Assembly: GCA_016717335.1 (NCBI GenBank)
Contig: JADKFS010000016.1
Span: 186,001-250,000, forward strand
DNA length: 64,000 nt
Direction of reading: 5' to 3'
Source of the DNA: Candidatus Ribeiella danica
Lineage (GTDB): Bacteria; Chloroflexota; Chloroflexia; Chloroflexales; Roseiflexaceae
Shown here: positions 19,856 to 26,746 of the stretch, one piece after another
Numbering within the stretch: position 1 is the stretch's first letter
Layout of the letters: each line of letters starts with the position of its first letter
Position numbers and translations under genes: made by a program
Notes under the pieces: generated by a model
Databases searched by the model: none
What the model was told of the DNA's origin: nothing
The model's input: only the letters and a program-made list of their open reading frames with translations

Positions 19856-20284
19856 TTACATGCTCCCACAGATACTGAGCCTTGCTCGTATTCCGAGATT
19901 ATACCGCCAGATAAATAGTCGTAGACAGATCTCGTGCATGATCTTCGATTTTGAGAACGAGAGTGTCTTGCGAACCAAACGCGCCAGGCGCTGGCGCAAT
20001 GTATTGTTGAAGCGCTCAATATGCGCCGTTTGCCCGGTTTCCTTGCCACTTAGACGATGTTTGGTGACCGGAATGACTGCTTGATACGCTTTCCAAAAGT
20101 CGGTGTAGCAGGCACCACGCCGATACTTGGCTGGAATAGAGCGCCAAAGCTTGCGACAGGTGGCTTCATCACGATCGCCAAGAGCGTATCCAACAATTTG
20201 CCGGGTCTTTCGAAAACATGCGAGCCAAATCCAAACGTTATTGGTCTTTTTTGCAACGAATGACCAGAGCTCATCAAGTTCCAA
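19856..20284 (-). CDS. insB: IS1-family InsB (transposase catalytic part)
   Basis: MELDELWSFVAKKTNNVWIW (first D region), GACYTDFWKAYQAVIP (second D) and HIERFNNTLRQRLARLVRKT (E with IS1 signature) identify the IS1 DDE domain. The frame is open back to the A7 run (LKKAQSLPPLRTTLIDPDP) and is +1 relative to InsA. Removing one A would fuse the two, whereas the classical IS1 event is a -1 slip at A6C. The fusion therefore needs +1/-2 slippage or transcriptional slippage, or the A7 carries an indel. Confidence 0.8.
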   Translation of the reverse strand: MELDELWSFVAKKTNNVWIWLACFRKTRQIVGYALGDRDEATCRKLWRSIPAKYRRGACYTDFWKAYQAVIPVTKHRLSGKETGQTAHIERFNNTLRQRLARLVRKTLSFSKSKIMHEICLRLFIWRYNLGIRARLSICGSM

Positions 20285-20309
20285 GGTATAAGCGTGTGGC
20301 TCACGTGGA

Positions 20310-20609
20310 TCAGGGTCGATTAAGGTTGTTCGCAGCGGCGGGAGAGATTGGGCTTTTTTTAAGCCAACCTATCACCGTACTACGCGCAACACCGAACGTG
20401 CGTTCCAGTCCACGCAAACTACTGTGCTCCTGATAGGCGCGAAGGATTTCTTCTTTGCGTTCTGCTGAATAGGCGGCACTGCCGGGATTCTCACGGCTTT
20501 GCCGTCCGCACGTGCGACACCGGTATTTTTGCTTGCCGTTAGGAGCAATACCATATTTTGTGAGGTCAGGACTGCCGCAATGCCGACAGATGATACGCAT
20601 GGTAACCAT
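20310..20609 (-). CDS. insA: IS1-family InsA (zinc-finger/HTH)
   Basis: About 99 residues. MRIICRHCGSPDLTKYG and YRCRTCGRQ form a C-x2-C ... C-x2-C zinc ribbon, followed by an HTH (REEILRAYQEHSSLRGLERTF-like; residues KKEILRAYQEHSSLRGLE). The start is ATG 20609, preceded by GAAAGG. In IS1, InsA binds the ends and represses; fused InsAB' is the transposase. The A7 run near the end (T7 at 20354-20360 on the plus strand) marks where the frame should pass into InsB. Confidence 0.8.
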   Translation of the reverse strand: MVTMRIICRHCGSPDLTKYGIAPNGKQKYRCRTCGRQSRENPGSAAYSAERKEEILRAYQEHSSLRGLERTFGVARSTVIGWLKKSPISPAAANNLNRP

Positions 20610-20676
20610 GGTGTCAAACCTTTCGCGTGACTGATCACAAACAGTATACCATGCCATTCGAGATACGACCACTACC

Positions 20677-20870
20677 CGCCACCTTTCGCCGGAGATAGAC
20701 CATATGATGCCTCTTCCTACGCGATACCACGTTCCAGATCGATTGCTGGGCGCAACAGTTGGCCGCCTCGCAAGCCTCGCTCGACCAGCTTGACCTGCTC
20801 GATGCGCTCGCCAGTGGCGTATGCGTCGAGCAGCCAGCGGTGCTGTGGACGACGAGGTCGACGCGATCTG
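20677..20870. other. No recognisable gene
   Basis: The stretch between the IS1 right end and the exonuclease stop has open frames on both strands, but none matches a family I know. Confidence 0.4.
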
Positions 20871-21746
20871 CTACTCCGCAATCCAGCGCGGGACGCGTTT
20901 GGGCAACGTTTGGCTGCCCAGCTCAGCGCACAGTTGCTTCAGGTGCTGGTGCGCACCGTGCCACTCAAGATCCGCAATCCGCTCGTGAAGGGGAACGTCG
21001 TCACGCAGCGTCGCCAGGCGACGGTACAGCAGCGCATCCTTCTGATCCGTCCGCAGCCTTTCGGCGAGCCGCAGCGCCCGGCCACTGTCCAGGCCCCATT
21101 GGGCGGGGTCGCCGGGAATTGTTTCGATGTGGTCGTAGCGCAAGAGCACCGCGCTGGCCGACTTTGGCCCCCAGCCAGAGAGCCCTGGATAGCCGTCGGC
21201 GGAATCGCCGACCAGCGCCAGCCAATCAGGTATGGAGGCCGGCCGAACCCCATACTTCGCCACCACCGCCGCTTCGTCATACACGATGTCGCGGCGCCTG
21301 TCCCAACAGACCACCTGGCTGCCCAAAACAAGCTGGGCAAGATCTTTATCCGGTGAGCAAATGACGATCTGATCGACGCCGCTGTCGCTGCCGAAGCGGC
21401 GCGCCGCAGTCGCGAGCGCATCGTCGGCCTCGAACTCGACCATCGGCCAGACCACCACCCCCAAGGCGGCGACGGCCTGCTCGGCCAGCGCGAATTGGGC
21501 TAGCAGCTCTTGTGCGACACCCGCACTGGTCTTGTAGCCGGGGAAGAGGTCATTGCGGAACGACTCGATGACGTGATCGAAGGCGCATGCCACGTGCGTA
21601 ACACCCGGCTTGGTGAGCAGCGCGAGCAGACTGTTGAGCAGGCCGAGGGTGGCGCCGACCTCGCGGCCGTCGGGAGCCTTTTTGGGAGGCGCTCCGAAGT
21701 AGCTGCGGAACAGCTCATAGGTGCCGTCGACAAGATGGATCCTCAT
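20871..21746 (-). CDS. 5'-3' exonuclease / FEN-type nuclease
   Basis: A stand-alone homologue (291 residues) of the 5' nuclease domain of DNA polymerase I / T5 exonuclease. MRIHLVDGTYELFRSYF, CAFDH, the metal-site run EFEADDALATAA, and VICSPDKDLAQLV give the conserved acidic residues of the PIN-like active site. DWLALVGDSADGYPGLSGWG and GPKSASAVLLRY form the helix-3-turn/H2TH DNA-binding segment. It acts on flaps and RNA primers in replication and repair. The start at 21746 overlaps the end of a short upstream frame (TGAGATGAGG), so it may belong to an operon whose first gene is broken. Confidence 0.85.
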   Translation of the reverse strand: MRIHLVDGTYELFRSYFGAPPKKAPDGREVGATLGLLNSLLALLTKPGVTHVACAFDHVIESFRNDLFPGYKTSAGVAQELLAQFALAEQAVAALGVVVWPMVEFEADDALATAARRFGSDSGVDQIVICSPDKDLAQLVLGSQVVCWDRRRDIVYDEAAVVAKYGVRPASIPDWLALVGDSADGYPGLSGWGPKSASAVLLRYDHIETIPGDPAQWGLDSGRALRLAERLRTDQKDALLYRRLATLRDDVPLHERIADLEWHGAHQHLKQLCAELGSQTLPKRVPRWIAE

Positions 21747-22137
21747 CTCACCTCCCGCTCACGAGCGTTTGCATGCGCCCCGCAGTTGCCGCGAGCGCTG
21801 GGATGTCTCCAAGATAGGCGTTATAGGCCAGATGATCGAGGCCGATGTGGAGATAGCACGCCATCATAGGTCGACGCCCGTTGATCCTTGCGAAAGTCGC
21901 CGATATGCTGCCCGAAACGGATCGCCAATTCGCACATGTCGGCTTGAGGCGGTATTATATCCTAATGTGGCGTGCCCACGCTGATCATCCCGGCTGAGCT
22001 GCCGCCCGCCGACCAAAGGGTCGCAGAATGGATCGACCGCAAGCGCCGGGCGGTCGCGGTTGTGGCCGGTGGCTCTGTCACACCGACCGCCGTTCGTGCG
22101 TCATAAGGATGACACTCGCGACCGGAGGATGTCACGC
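21747..22137. other. Intergenic with a possible remnant frame
   Basis: On the minus strand a 38-codon frame (MACYLHIGLDHLAYNAYLGD onward) ends in TGA just 4 bases before the exonuclease ATG and is preceded in another frame by an open stretch (AIRFGQHIGDFRKDQRAST). It could be the 3' end of a frameshifted gene. Nothing was recognised further right. Confidence 0.3.
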
Positions 22138-22419
22138 ATGGACGACCCGGACTTGCTCGCTGAGCGCTTCGAGGCACATCGCTCCCACCTGCGCGGCGTC
22201 GCCTTTCGGATGCTCGGCTCTTTGACCGAGGCGGACGACGCCGTTCAGGAAACCTGGATCCGTCTGAGCCGCACCGACACGAGTCATGTTGACAATCTGC
22301 GGGCCTGGTTGACGACCGTCGTCGGGCGGGTCTGCCTCAACATGCTACGAGCGCGCAAGACGCGCCGCGAAGCGTCCTTGGCGATCCGCCAGTTGGATTT
22401 CACCGTGGTCGCTCGCTGA
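22138..22419 (+). pseudogene. ECF sigma factor (SigJ/ECF41-like) reduced to region 2
   Basis: MDDPDLLAERFEAHRSHLRG then VAFRMLGSLTEADDAVQETW and LRAWLTTVVGRVCLNMLRAR are sigma region 2 of an ECF41-type factor. GGAGG lies 9 bases before ATG 22138. Instead of region 4 and the SnoaL-like domain, the frame jumps to AIRQLDFTVVAR and stops. LDFTV resembles the last strands of the missing SnoaL domain, so an internal deletion of roughly 200 codons is likely. It probably cannot bind the -35 element. Confidence 0.65.
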
Positions 22420-22526
22420 GCGTTCGATTTCTTCGCACAGCGGTCACATTCGCGCCGGCTTGCGGGTCAATCTGTTGGGGCGCCATTGTGGCACCCCAAC
22501 GAATGACGTAAGAAGGAGCGACGCAC

Positions 22527-22988
22527 ATGCACGATCACATGAGCAGGGCCGCAGCCGCACCAGCGTGGGTCACGTTCTTCGGCCCGATCGCCAGGTTTCT
22601 TTTGGCCGCTGGCATTCCGCTGGGCCCCAATGCGCTCATCACCATTCGTGGCCGGAAGAGCGTCCTGCCGCGCACCACGCCGTTGGCGATCATCGCGGTC
22701 GCCGGCAGGCGGTGGATCTGGGCCCCCTAGGGCGAGGTCCAGTGGGTGCGCAACCTGCGCGCCGCCGGCCGCGCGACCGTCACCGTGCGCGGCCAGACCG
22801 AAGCAGTCACGGCGACCGAGCTGGACCCAACCCAGCGAGTCGCGTTCTTTCGCGACGTCCTTGGTCCGCTGGCCCGCGGCATACCGTTGGGGGTCTGGTT
22901 CATCCGCACTGTGGATCAGGTCGATCTCAACGACCCGGTGAAGATCGCCGAGGGTCGACGGGTCTTTGAACTCCACCCACTGCGATGA
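22527..22988 (+). pseudogene. Deazaflavin-dependent nitroreductase family gene with in-frame TAG
   Basis: About 153 codons of the DUF385/F420-type nitroreductase-quinone-reductase family: GPNALITIRGRKSVLPRTTP then LAIIAVAGRRWIWAP, TAG at 22728-22730, then GEVQWVRNLRAAGRATVTVR and a C-terminus RRVFELHPLR. The family has F/Y/W-G-E at the stop, so TGG-to-TAG is a one-base explanation. AAGGAG precedes ATG 22527. Both halves are otherwise intact in one frame, so this is a very recent loss, a sequence error, or readthrough. Confidence 0.7.
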
Positions 22989-23010
22989 AGTCGGCGGTTG
23001 AAGCCGGGAA

Positions 23011-23994
23011 TCAGGCCGCACGCGCCGACGCACGAACCTGGCCCAGCTGGCGTAGCACGCCGGCACACGTGGCGTCGATTGGCGCCTCGGCGTCGCGAAG
23101 GGCCCGAACAGCCAAGCGACATGCAAGATTCCTGTAAACGAACCCTCCTACGGGTCCGTCGAAATGCAGCACGGCCGCCGGAACCGGCACGCCCCCAGGC
23201 GCGGCGAGCGCCGCCAACCCCAAGACCAGCAGCAGATTGAAGATACAGCTGCCAATCACGTTGCCAACCGCAATATCGCGCTCGCCGCGGATGCTCGCCA
23301 GCATTGAGGTAGCGATCTCAGGCAGCGAGGTGCCAACCGCCACGATCGTCAGCCCAATGATCAGCTCGCTTACTCCCAGCACGCGCGCGAATGCCACCGC
23401 TCCATCGACCAGCCAGTCGGCGCCGACAATCAACAGAAGGAGCCCAAGCAGCGCCATTGCCAGTGAGCGACCCCATCCGTACGACGCTCGCCGCTGTTCG
23501 ACGCCAGACTCGGCCGCATACTCGGCCTTGACGCGCGCGCTCTCCTTGCGGCTCTGCACGACTACGTAAACGATATAGGCAACGATACCAGCGGTGAGCA
23601 GCGTGCCATCCAGCCAGCTGAGCACGCCGTCGAGGCTCAGCAAGAGTACGGCAACCGATACGCCGATCATAATTGGCACATCCTGGCGGATCAGCAGTTG
23701 CGGAACCGTCAGTGGCGCGACAAGTGCGGCAAGACCCAGGATCAGCAGCACATTCGCGATATTGCTGCCGATAATATTGCCAAGCGCAAGGTCGACTTGT
23801 CCGGTCAGGCTCGATTGGAGTGCCACTGCAATCTCCGGCGCGCTTGTCCCAACGGCTACAACCGTCAGCCCGACGACCAGTGGCGAAACACCGAGCGTGG
23901 CGGCGAGCCGCGAAGCGCCACGCACCAATAGCTCGGCGCCGCCGACGAGCAAGCCGAGGCCTGCCAGAAACAAGATGAAGGTGAGCGGTGCCAT
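23011..23994 (-). CDS. Ca2+/Na+ antiporter (CaCA, YrbG-like), altered C-terminus
   Basis: Two inverted alpha-repeats define the family: GTSAPEIAVALQSSLTG with GNIIGSNIANVLLILG, and GTSLPEIATSMLASIRG with GNVIGSCIFNLLLVLG, each carrying the cation-binding glutamate. Ten-helix inner-membrane exchangers of about 310-325 residues normally end in two more helices. Here the sequence after GGVPVPAAVLHFDGPV is hydrophilic (FVYRNLACRLAVRALRDAEA), so the last helix or helices have been lost by a shift or replacement. The start MAPLTFILFLAGLGLLVG at 23994 is preceded by AGAAGGAG. The gene has a promoter and a structured, terminator-bearing leader (see next entry). Confidence 0.8.
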   Translation of the reverse strand: MAPLTFILFLAGLGLLVGGAELLVRGASRLAATLGVSPLVVGLTVVAVGTSAPEIAVALQSSLTGQVDLALGNIIGSNIANVLLILGLAALVAPLTVPQLLIRQDVPIMIGVSVAVLLLSLDGVLSWLDGTLLTAGIVAYIVYVVVQSRKESARVKAEYAAESGVEQRRASYGWGRSLAMALLGLLLLIVGADWLVDGAVAFARVLGVSELIIGLTIVAVGTSLPEIATSMLASIRGERDIAVGNVIGSCIFNLLLVLGLAALAAPGGVPVPAAVLHFDGPVGGFVYRNLACRLAVRALRDAEAPIDATCAGVLRQLGQVRASARAA

Positions 23995-24202
23995 GCAGGG
24001 CTCCTTCTGCTCAAATGATCGATTGCGACTGCCTGACCTGAGATGCGCCGTATCGCCTTACCTGCCCGCAGACAACACAAAAAGGAGGCAGCACAAATCG
24101 TGTGACAGCCTCCACCAGCGCTCGGAGTACACGGAGCCGAGCCTCCTCGTGAGTTATCGAGGTTGATGCTACTATTCTACCAAAACACGAACTGCACTTC
24201 AA
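23995..24202 (-). promoter_or_regulatory. Promoter plus attenuator-like leader of the antiporter gene
   Basis: On the minus strand TTGAAG (24197-24202), 17 bases, TAGAAT (24174-24179) form a good sigma-70 promoter, with a start near 24167 and a leader of about 170 nt. The leader has hairpin CCTCG/CGAGG (24145-24162) and an intrinsic terminator: stem GGAGGC/GCCTCC (24084-24089 with 24108-24113) followed by TTTTTGTG. A second GGAGGC copy (24141-24146) in the upstream hairpin region can pair with the same 3' GCCTCC, giving a mutually exclusive antiterminator. This is the architecture of a riboswitch or protein-controlled attenuator; no known class was recognised. Confidence 0.55.
24079..24113 (-). 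terminator. Intrinsic terminator inside the antiporter leader
   Basis: The GGAGGC...GCCTCC stem encloses a smaller CACACGA...TGTG hairpin and is followed on the RNA by UUUUUGUG. It lies about 85 bases before the antiporter start codon, so it must be bypassed for expression. Confidence 0.6.
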
Positions 24203-24256
24203 GTGGTCGTGCAGCCGGCAAAACACGGATTTGGCTGTGTATAACGCTCCACCGGC

Positions 24257-25516
24257 TTAAAGGAGTGGCGCGGCACTGACGCCGACGTGAGCCTCAATCC
24301 GCGCGACCGCTTGGCCGATGCCATCCTCGGCCCGGATGGCCTTTCCGAGTGTCATGGCACGCGCGCGCATCGTTGGGTCGCTCACCGCAGCCCCAATCGC
24401 CGCACTCAAGGCATCGACCGTCAGCCGGCGCTGCGGAATGGGCTCTGGCCCGGCCCCGAGTGCTGCAACCCGCCGGCCCCAGAACGGTTGATCGCCAAAG
24501 AACGGACAAATCACGATTGGCACGCCTGCGCGCAGCCCTGCCGCAGTCGTACCAGCCCCGCCATGGTGCACCACAGCCGCCATCCGCGGAAACAGCCAGT
24601 CGTGCGGTGCCTCAGCAAGCATGTAAACACGAGCGGGAAGATCAGCTGCCGCCAGCCCACCCCAACCGGTAGCGAGGACACCCCGCTGTTCCGTGCGTTC
24701 AAGCGCGGCCAGCACCATGCGGGTCATGCGCGGCGCATCCTGCGTTGGCATACTACCAAAGCCAATGTAAACCGGCGGCGGGCCGGCGTTCAGATAGGCA
24801 CGTAGCGAGGCGGGCGGCTCCCACCTCTTCTGCTCGTCGAGGAACCAGTATCCGGTGGCCACGCTGGAGCTATCCCAATCAGGAGGTGTTGGCAGCACTG
24901 TTGGACTATAGCCGTACAGGCGCAGGACCGGCTGCCCGTGTAGCTGCGACTCATCGCGAATTGGTGGCAGTCCGAGCATCTCATTACGCCAGCGGTTCAG
25001 TACCCTCCGCACGGAGGCGCTGGTCAGCTTGACGGCCGCACGATGGCTCAGCCGGTTCAAGACCGGGCCGAGATTTGCCACAGGGATGATTGGGCTTGGA
25101 AACGCAGCCGTCGGCGAGTAGAGCGGCAGCGGCAGCGCCAGGATGCCAGGGATGCCCAGTTTCTCGGCGAGGCTGTATCCACCGAGCGCCTTGGGATGGT
25201 AGATCACAAGTTCAGCTCCAACCGACGCAGCCAGCGTGTCGTCGAGCATACGGCGCAACATAGGTGTCACCTGCCGCAGCAAGGCAAGCGGGTTGCCCTT
25301 GCCAACAACTGCGGCCTTCCCTTCGGCGGTCTGCAGCAGCTCAAGGAACTCCCCGCGTAGCGGGTAGAAGTGCAGATGATGTTGGGCCACCAATGGAGCG
25401 AAGGCTTCAAGGGTTGCTAGGGTGACGCGGTGTCCGGCAGCTTGCAGGCCGGCGCCAAGGGCGACATACGGCTGCACGTCGCCGCGCGAGCCGACAGTAA
25501 GAATAAGTATCTTCAT
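24257..25516 (-). CDS. GT1-family glycosyltransferase (UGT/sterol- or macrolide-type)
   Basis: A 419-residue GT-B enzyme. The N-terminal MKILILTVGSRGDVQPYVAL is the acceptor-domain start of sterol 3-beta-glucosyltransferase/MGT-like proteins. The C-terminal donor domain has VYIGFGSMPTQ and the nucleotide-sugar motif AAVVHHGGAGTTAAGLRAGV followed by PFFGDQPFWG. It probably glycosylates a lipid, sterol-like or polyketide acceptor in the cytosol. ATG 25516 overlaps the TGA of the TetR gene by 4 bases, so the two are co-transcribed and translationally coupled, and the enzyme is probably under that repressor. Confidence 0.85.
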   Translation of the reverse strand: MKILILTVGSRGDVQPYVALGAGLQAAGHRVTLATLEAFAPLVAQHHLHFYPLRGEFLELLQTAEGKAAVVGKGNPLALLRQVTPMLRRMLDDTLAASVGAELVIYHPKALGGYSLAEKLGIPGILALPLPLYSPTAAFPSPIIPVANLGPVLNRLSHRAAVKLTSASVRRVLNRWRNEMLGLPPIRDESQLHGQPVLRLYGYSPTVLPTPPDWDSSSVATGYWFLDEQKRWEPPASLRAYLNAGPPPVYIGFGSMPTQDAPRMTRMVLAALERTEQRGVLATGWGGLAAADLPARVYMLAEAPHDWLFPRMAAVVHHGGAGTTAAGLRAGVPIVICPFFGDQPFWGRRVAALGAGPEPIPQRRLTVDALSAAIGAAVSDPTMRARAMTLGKAIRAEDGIGQAVARIEAHVGVSAAPLL

Positions 25517-26196
25517 GGCCTATCTCCTGAGAGAAGCGCCGGCATATCCGGACCGCCAAGCCCAAACTGCAGGATGCGAATGATTTGATCATAGAGCTGC
25601 TCAACCGCTGGGCCACTCATAATTGAGACATCGCTCGCCGCCGCCTCAAGCGTGGTACCCAACCGTCGCACGATCAGTTCATGGAGCTTCGCCATTACTC
25701 CCTGAAGGACAACAGTGGCCAGCTCGAGATCGAGCTCAGGGTTGATCTCCCCATGCTCTACCCCTCGAGCGAGCAGCGCCTGAAGATGTCCCTCACCGGC
25801 AGTTTGTAGGCGACGCACGACTTCATCACGGAAGGGCAGATCATCGGTGACGGCGCGGTACATGAGCCGGGTGAGCAGTGGCGCTGCTAGTCCGACCTGT
25901 ATGCTGGCATGCATCTGCCGGCGCAGCAGGGCAAAAAAGCCAACCTCGGGAGCGGGAAGCGTCTGGGCATGCAACAGCTGGAACTGCTGCTGGGCAGCAT
26001 AGTCGAGGATGAACAGATAGAGATCCTGCTTGTTCTCAAAATACTGGTAGATGCTGCCCTTGGCGATGCCGGCCCGCGTGACGATCCGCGAGAGCGATGC
26101 AATGCCATAGGGATGCTCGGCAAATTCAGCCAGGGCGAGATCAATAATGACCTGGCGTTTTGCGGGTGGGAGATTGCTAAATGTCGGTTTTGGCAT
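25513..26196 (-). CDS. TetR-family transcriptional regulator
   Basis: A 227-residue repressor. The N-terminal helix-turn-helix spans ALAEFAEHPYGIASLSRIVT through AGIAKGSIYQYFENKQDLYL, ending in the KGSxYxYFxNKxxL recognition helix of TetR proteins. The C-terminal ligand domain is helical and diverged. It is the first gene of a two-gene unit with the glycosyltransferase and lies just downstream of a 36-bp palindrome overlapping its promoter, so it is autoregulated. The ligand is probably the glycosyltransferase acceptor or a toxic lipophile (inference). Confidence 0.85.
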   Translation of the reverse strand: MPKPTFSNLPPAKRQVIIDLALAEFAEHPYGIASLSRIVTRAGIAKGSIYQYFENKQDLYLFILDYAAQQQFQLLHAQTLPAPEVGFFALLRRQMHASIQVGLAAPLLTRLMYRAVTDDLPFRDEVVRRLQTAGEGHLQALLARGVEHGEINPELDLELATVVLQGVMAKLHELIVRRLGTTLEAAASDVSIMSGPAVEQLYDQIIRILQFGLGGPDMPALLSGDRP

Positions 26197-26206
26197 GGTT
26201 GCTCTT

Positions 26207-26242
26207 ATGTGACCACCCAGTCATATGACCGAATGGTCACAT
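26207..26242. promoter_or_regulatory. 36-bp palindromic TetR operator overlapping the promoter
   Basis: The palindrome is centred at 26224.5 on TCATATGA. Outer arms ATGTGACCA and TGGTCACAT are perfect; inner arms differ at a few transition positions. On the minus strand an extended -10 (TGC then TATGAT, 26241-26246) overlaps its outer edge, so the start point falls inside the operator, ten bases from the TetR ATG at 26196. Confidence 0.75.
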
Positions 26243-26246
26243 CATA

Positions 26247-26746
26247 GCACCCTGCGCGAGACATTACATCAGCCAAAGGAAGGAGGACGTCCGCTGCCTG
26301 ATCGCTGTGTGATATCGGACAGATGGCCCTGGAGTCTGTCCAGCAGGGCATCGAGAATGCCGTTGAAGCAGGTTCAGCGGCTATTGGCGCAGTTACAGAG
26401 CCTTCGACATCAGCTGAGACACCACCGGAATCAGGAGTCGTTGACCCGGCAAGGGAACGCGCGAGATTCGAAGTGACAGAGAACGGGGTAGCCATCCGAC
26501 AAGCGATGTGTCACTCGTCGCTCGATAGGCATACGTGGAGGCAATCGCCCACTGCCATCATCGCCTCACCCGCATCATGTGGTATGCTTGTCTCGCCCTG
26601 CCCAGTTCGTCCCGCGCCCTGCTCCTAGCCTGGTTGTACGGAAAACAGATCTACGTGCGTTTCTTACACTAATCCCGCGGAGCTGCGTTTAGCCAAGACG
26701 CTCGCCAAACGCAGTGCAAAGATGTGCCCGAGGAGGCCAACGAACG
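26247..26746. other. No recognisable gene upstream of the propeller protein
   Basis: About 500 bases with short open frames on both strands; none resembles a known family. GAGGAGG at 26730-26736 is the ribosome-binding site of the next gene. Confidence 0.4.

Larger units (their letters stand above)
19795..20676. mobile_element. IS1-family insertion sequence, complete with terminal inverted repeats
   Basis: The left end GGTAGTGGTAGAAGGTCGAA (from 19795) and right end (to 20676, reading CCATTCG then CCACTACC) are imperfect inverted repeats of about 24 bases that match at both extremities (GGTAGTGG/CCACTACC and TCGAATGG/CCATTCGA). The 882-bp length is right for IS1 with insA and insB on the minus strand. 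I found no clear target duplication. Confidence 0.8.

Noticed and set aside
23995..24167. yybP-ykoY manganese riboswitch before the antiporter
   Set aside because: The conserved loops of that class were not found; only a generic terminator/antiterminator layout is supported.
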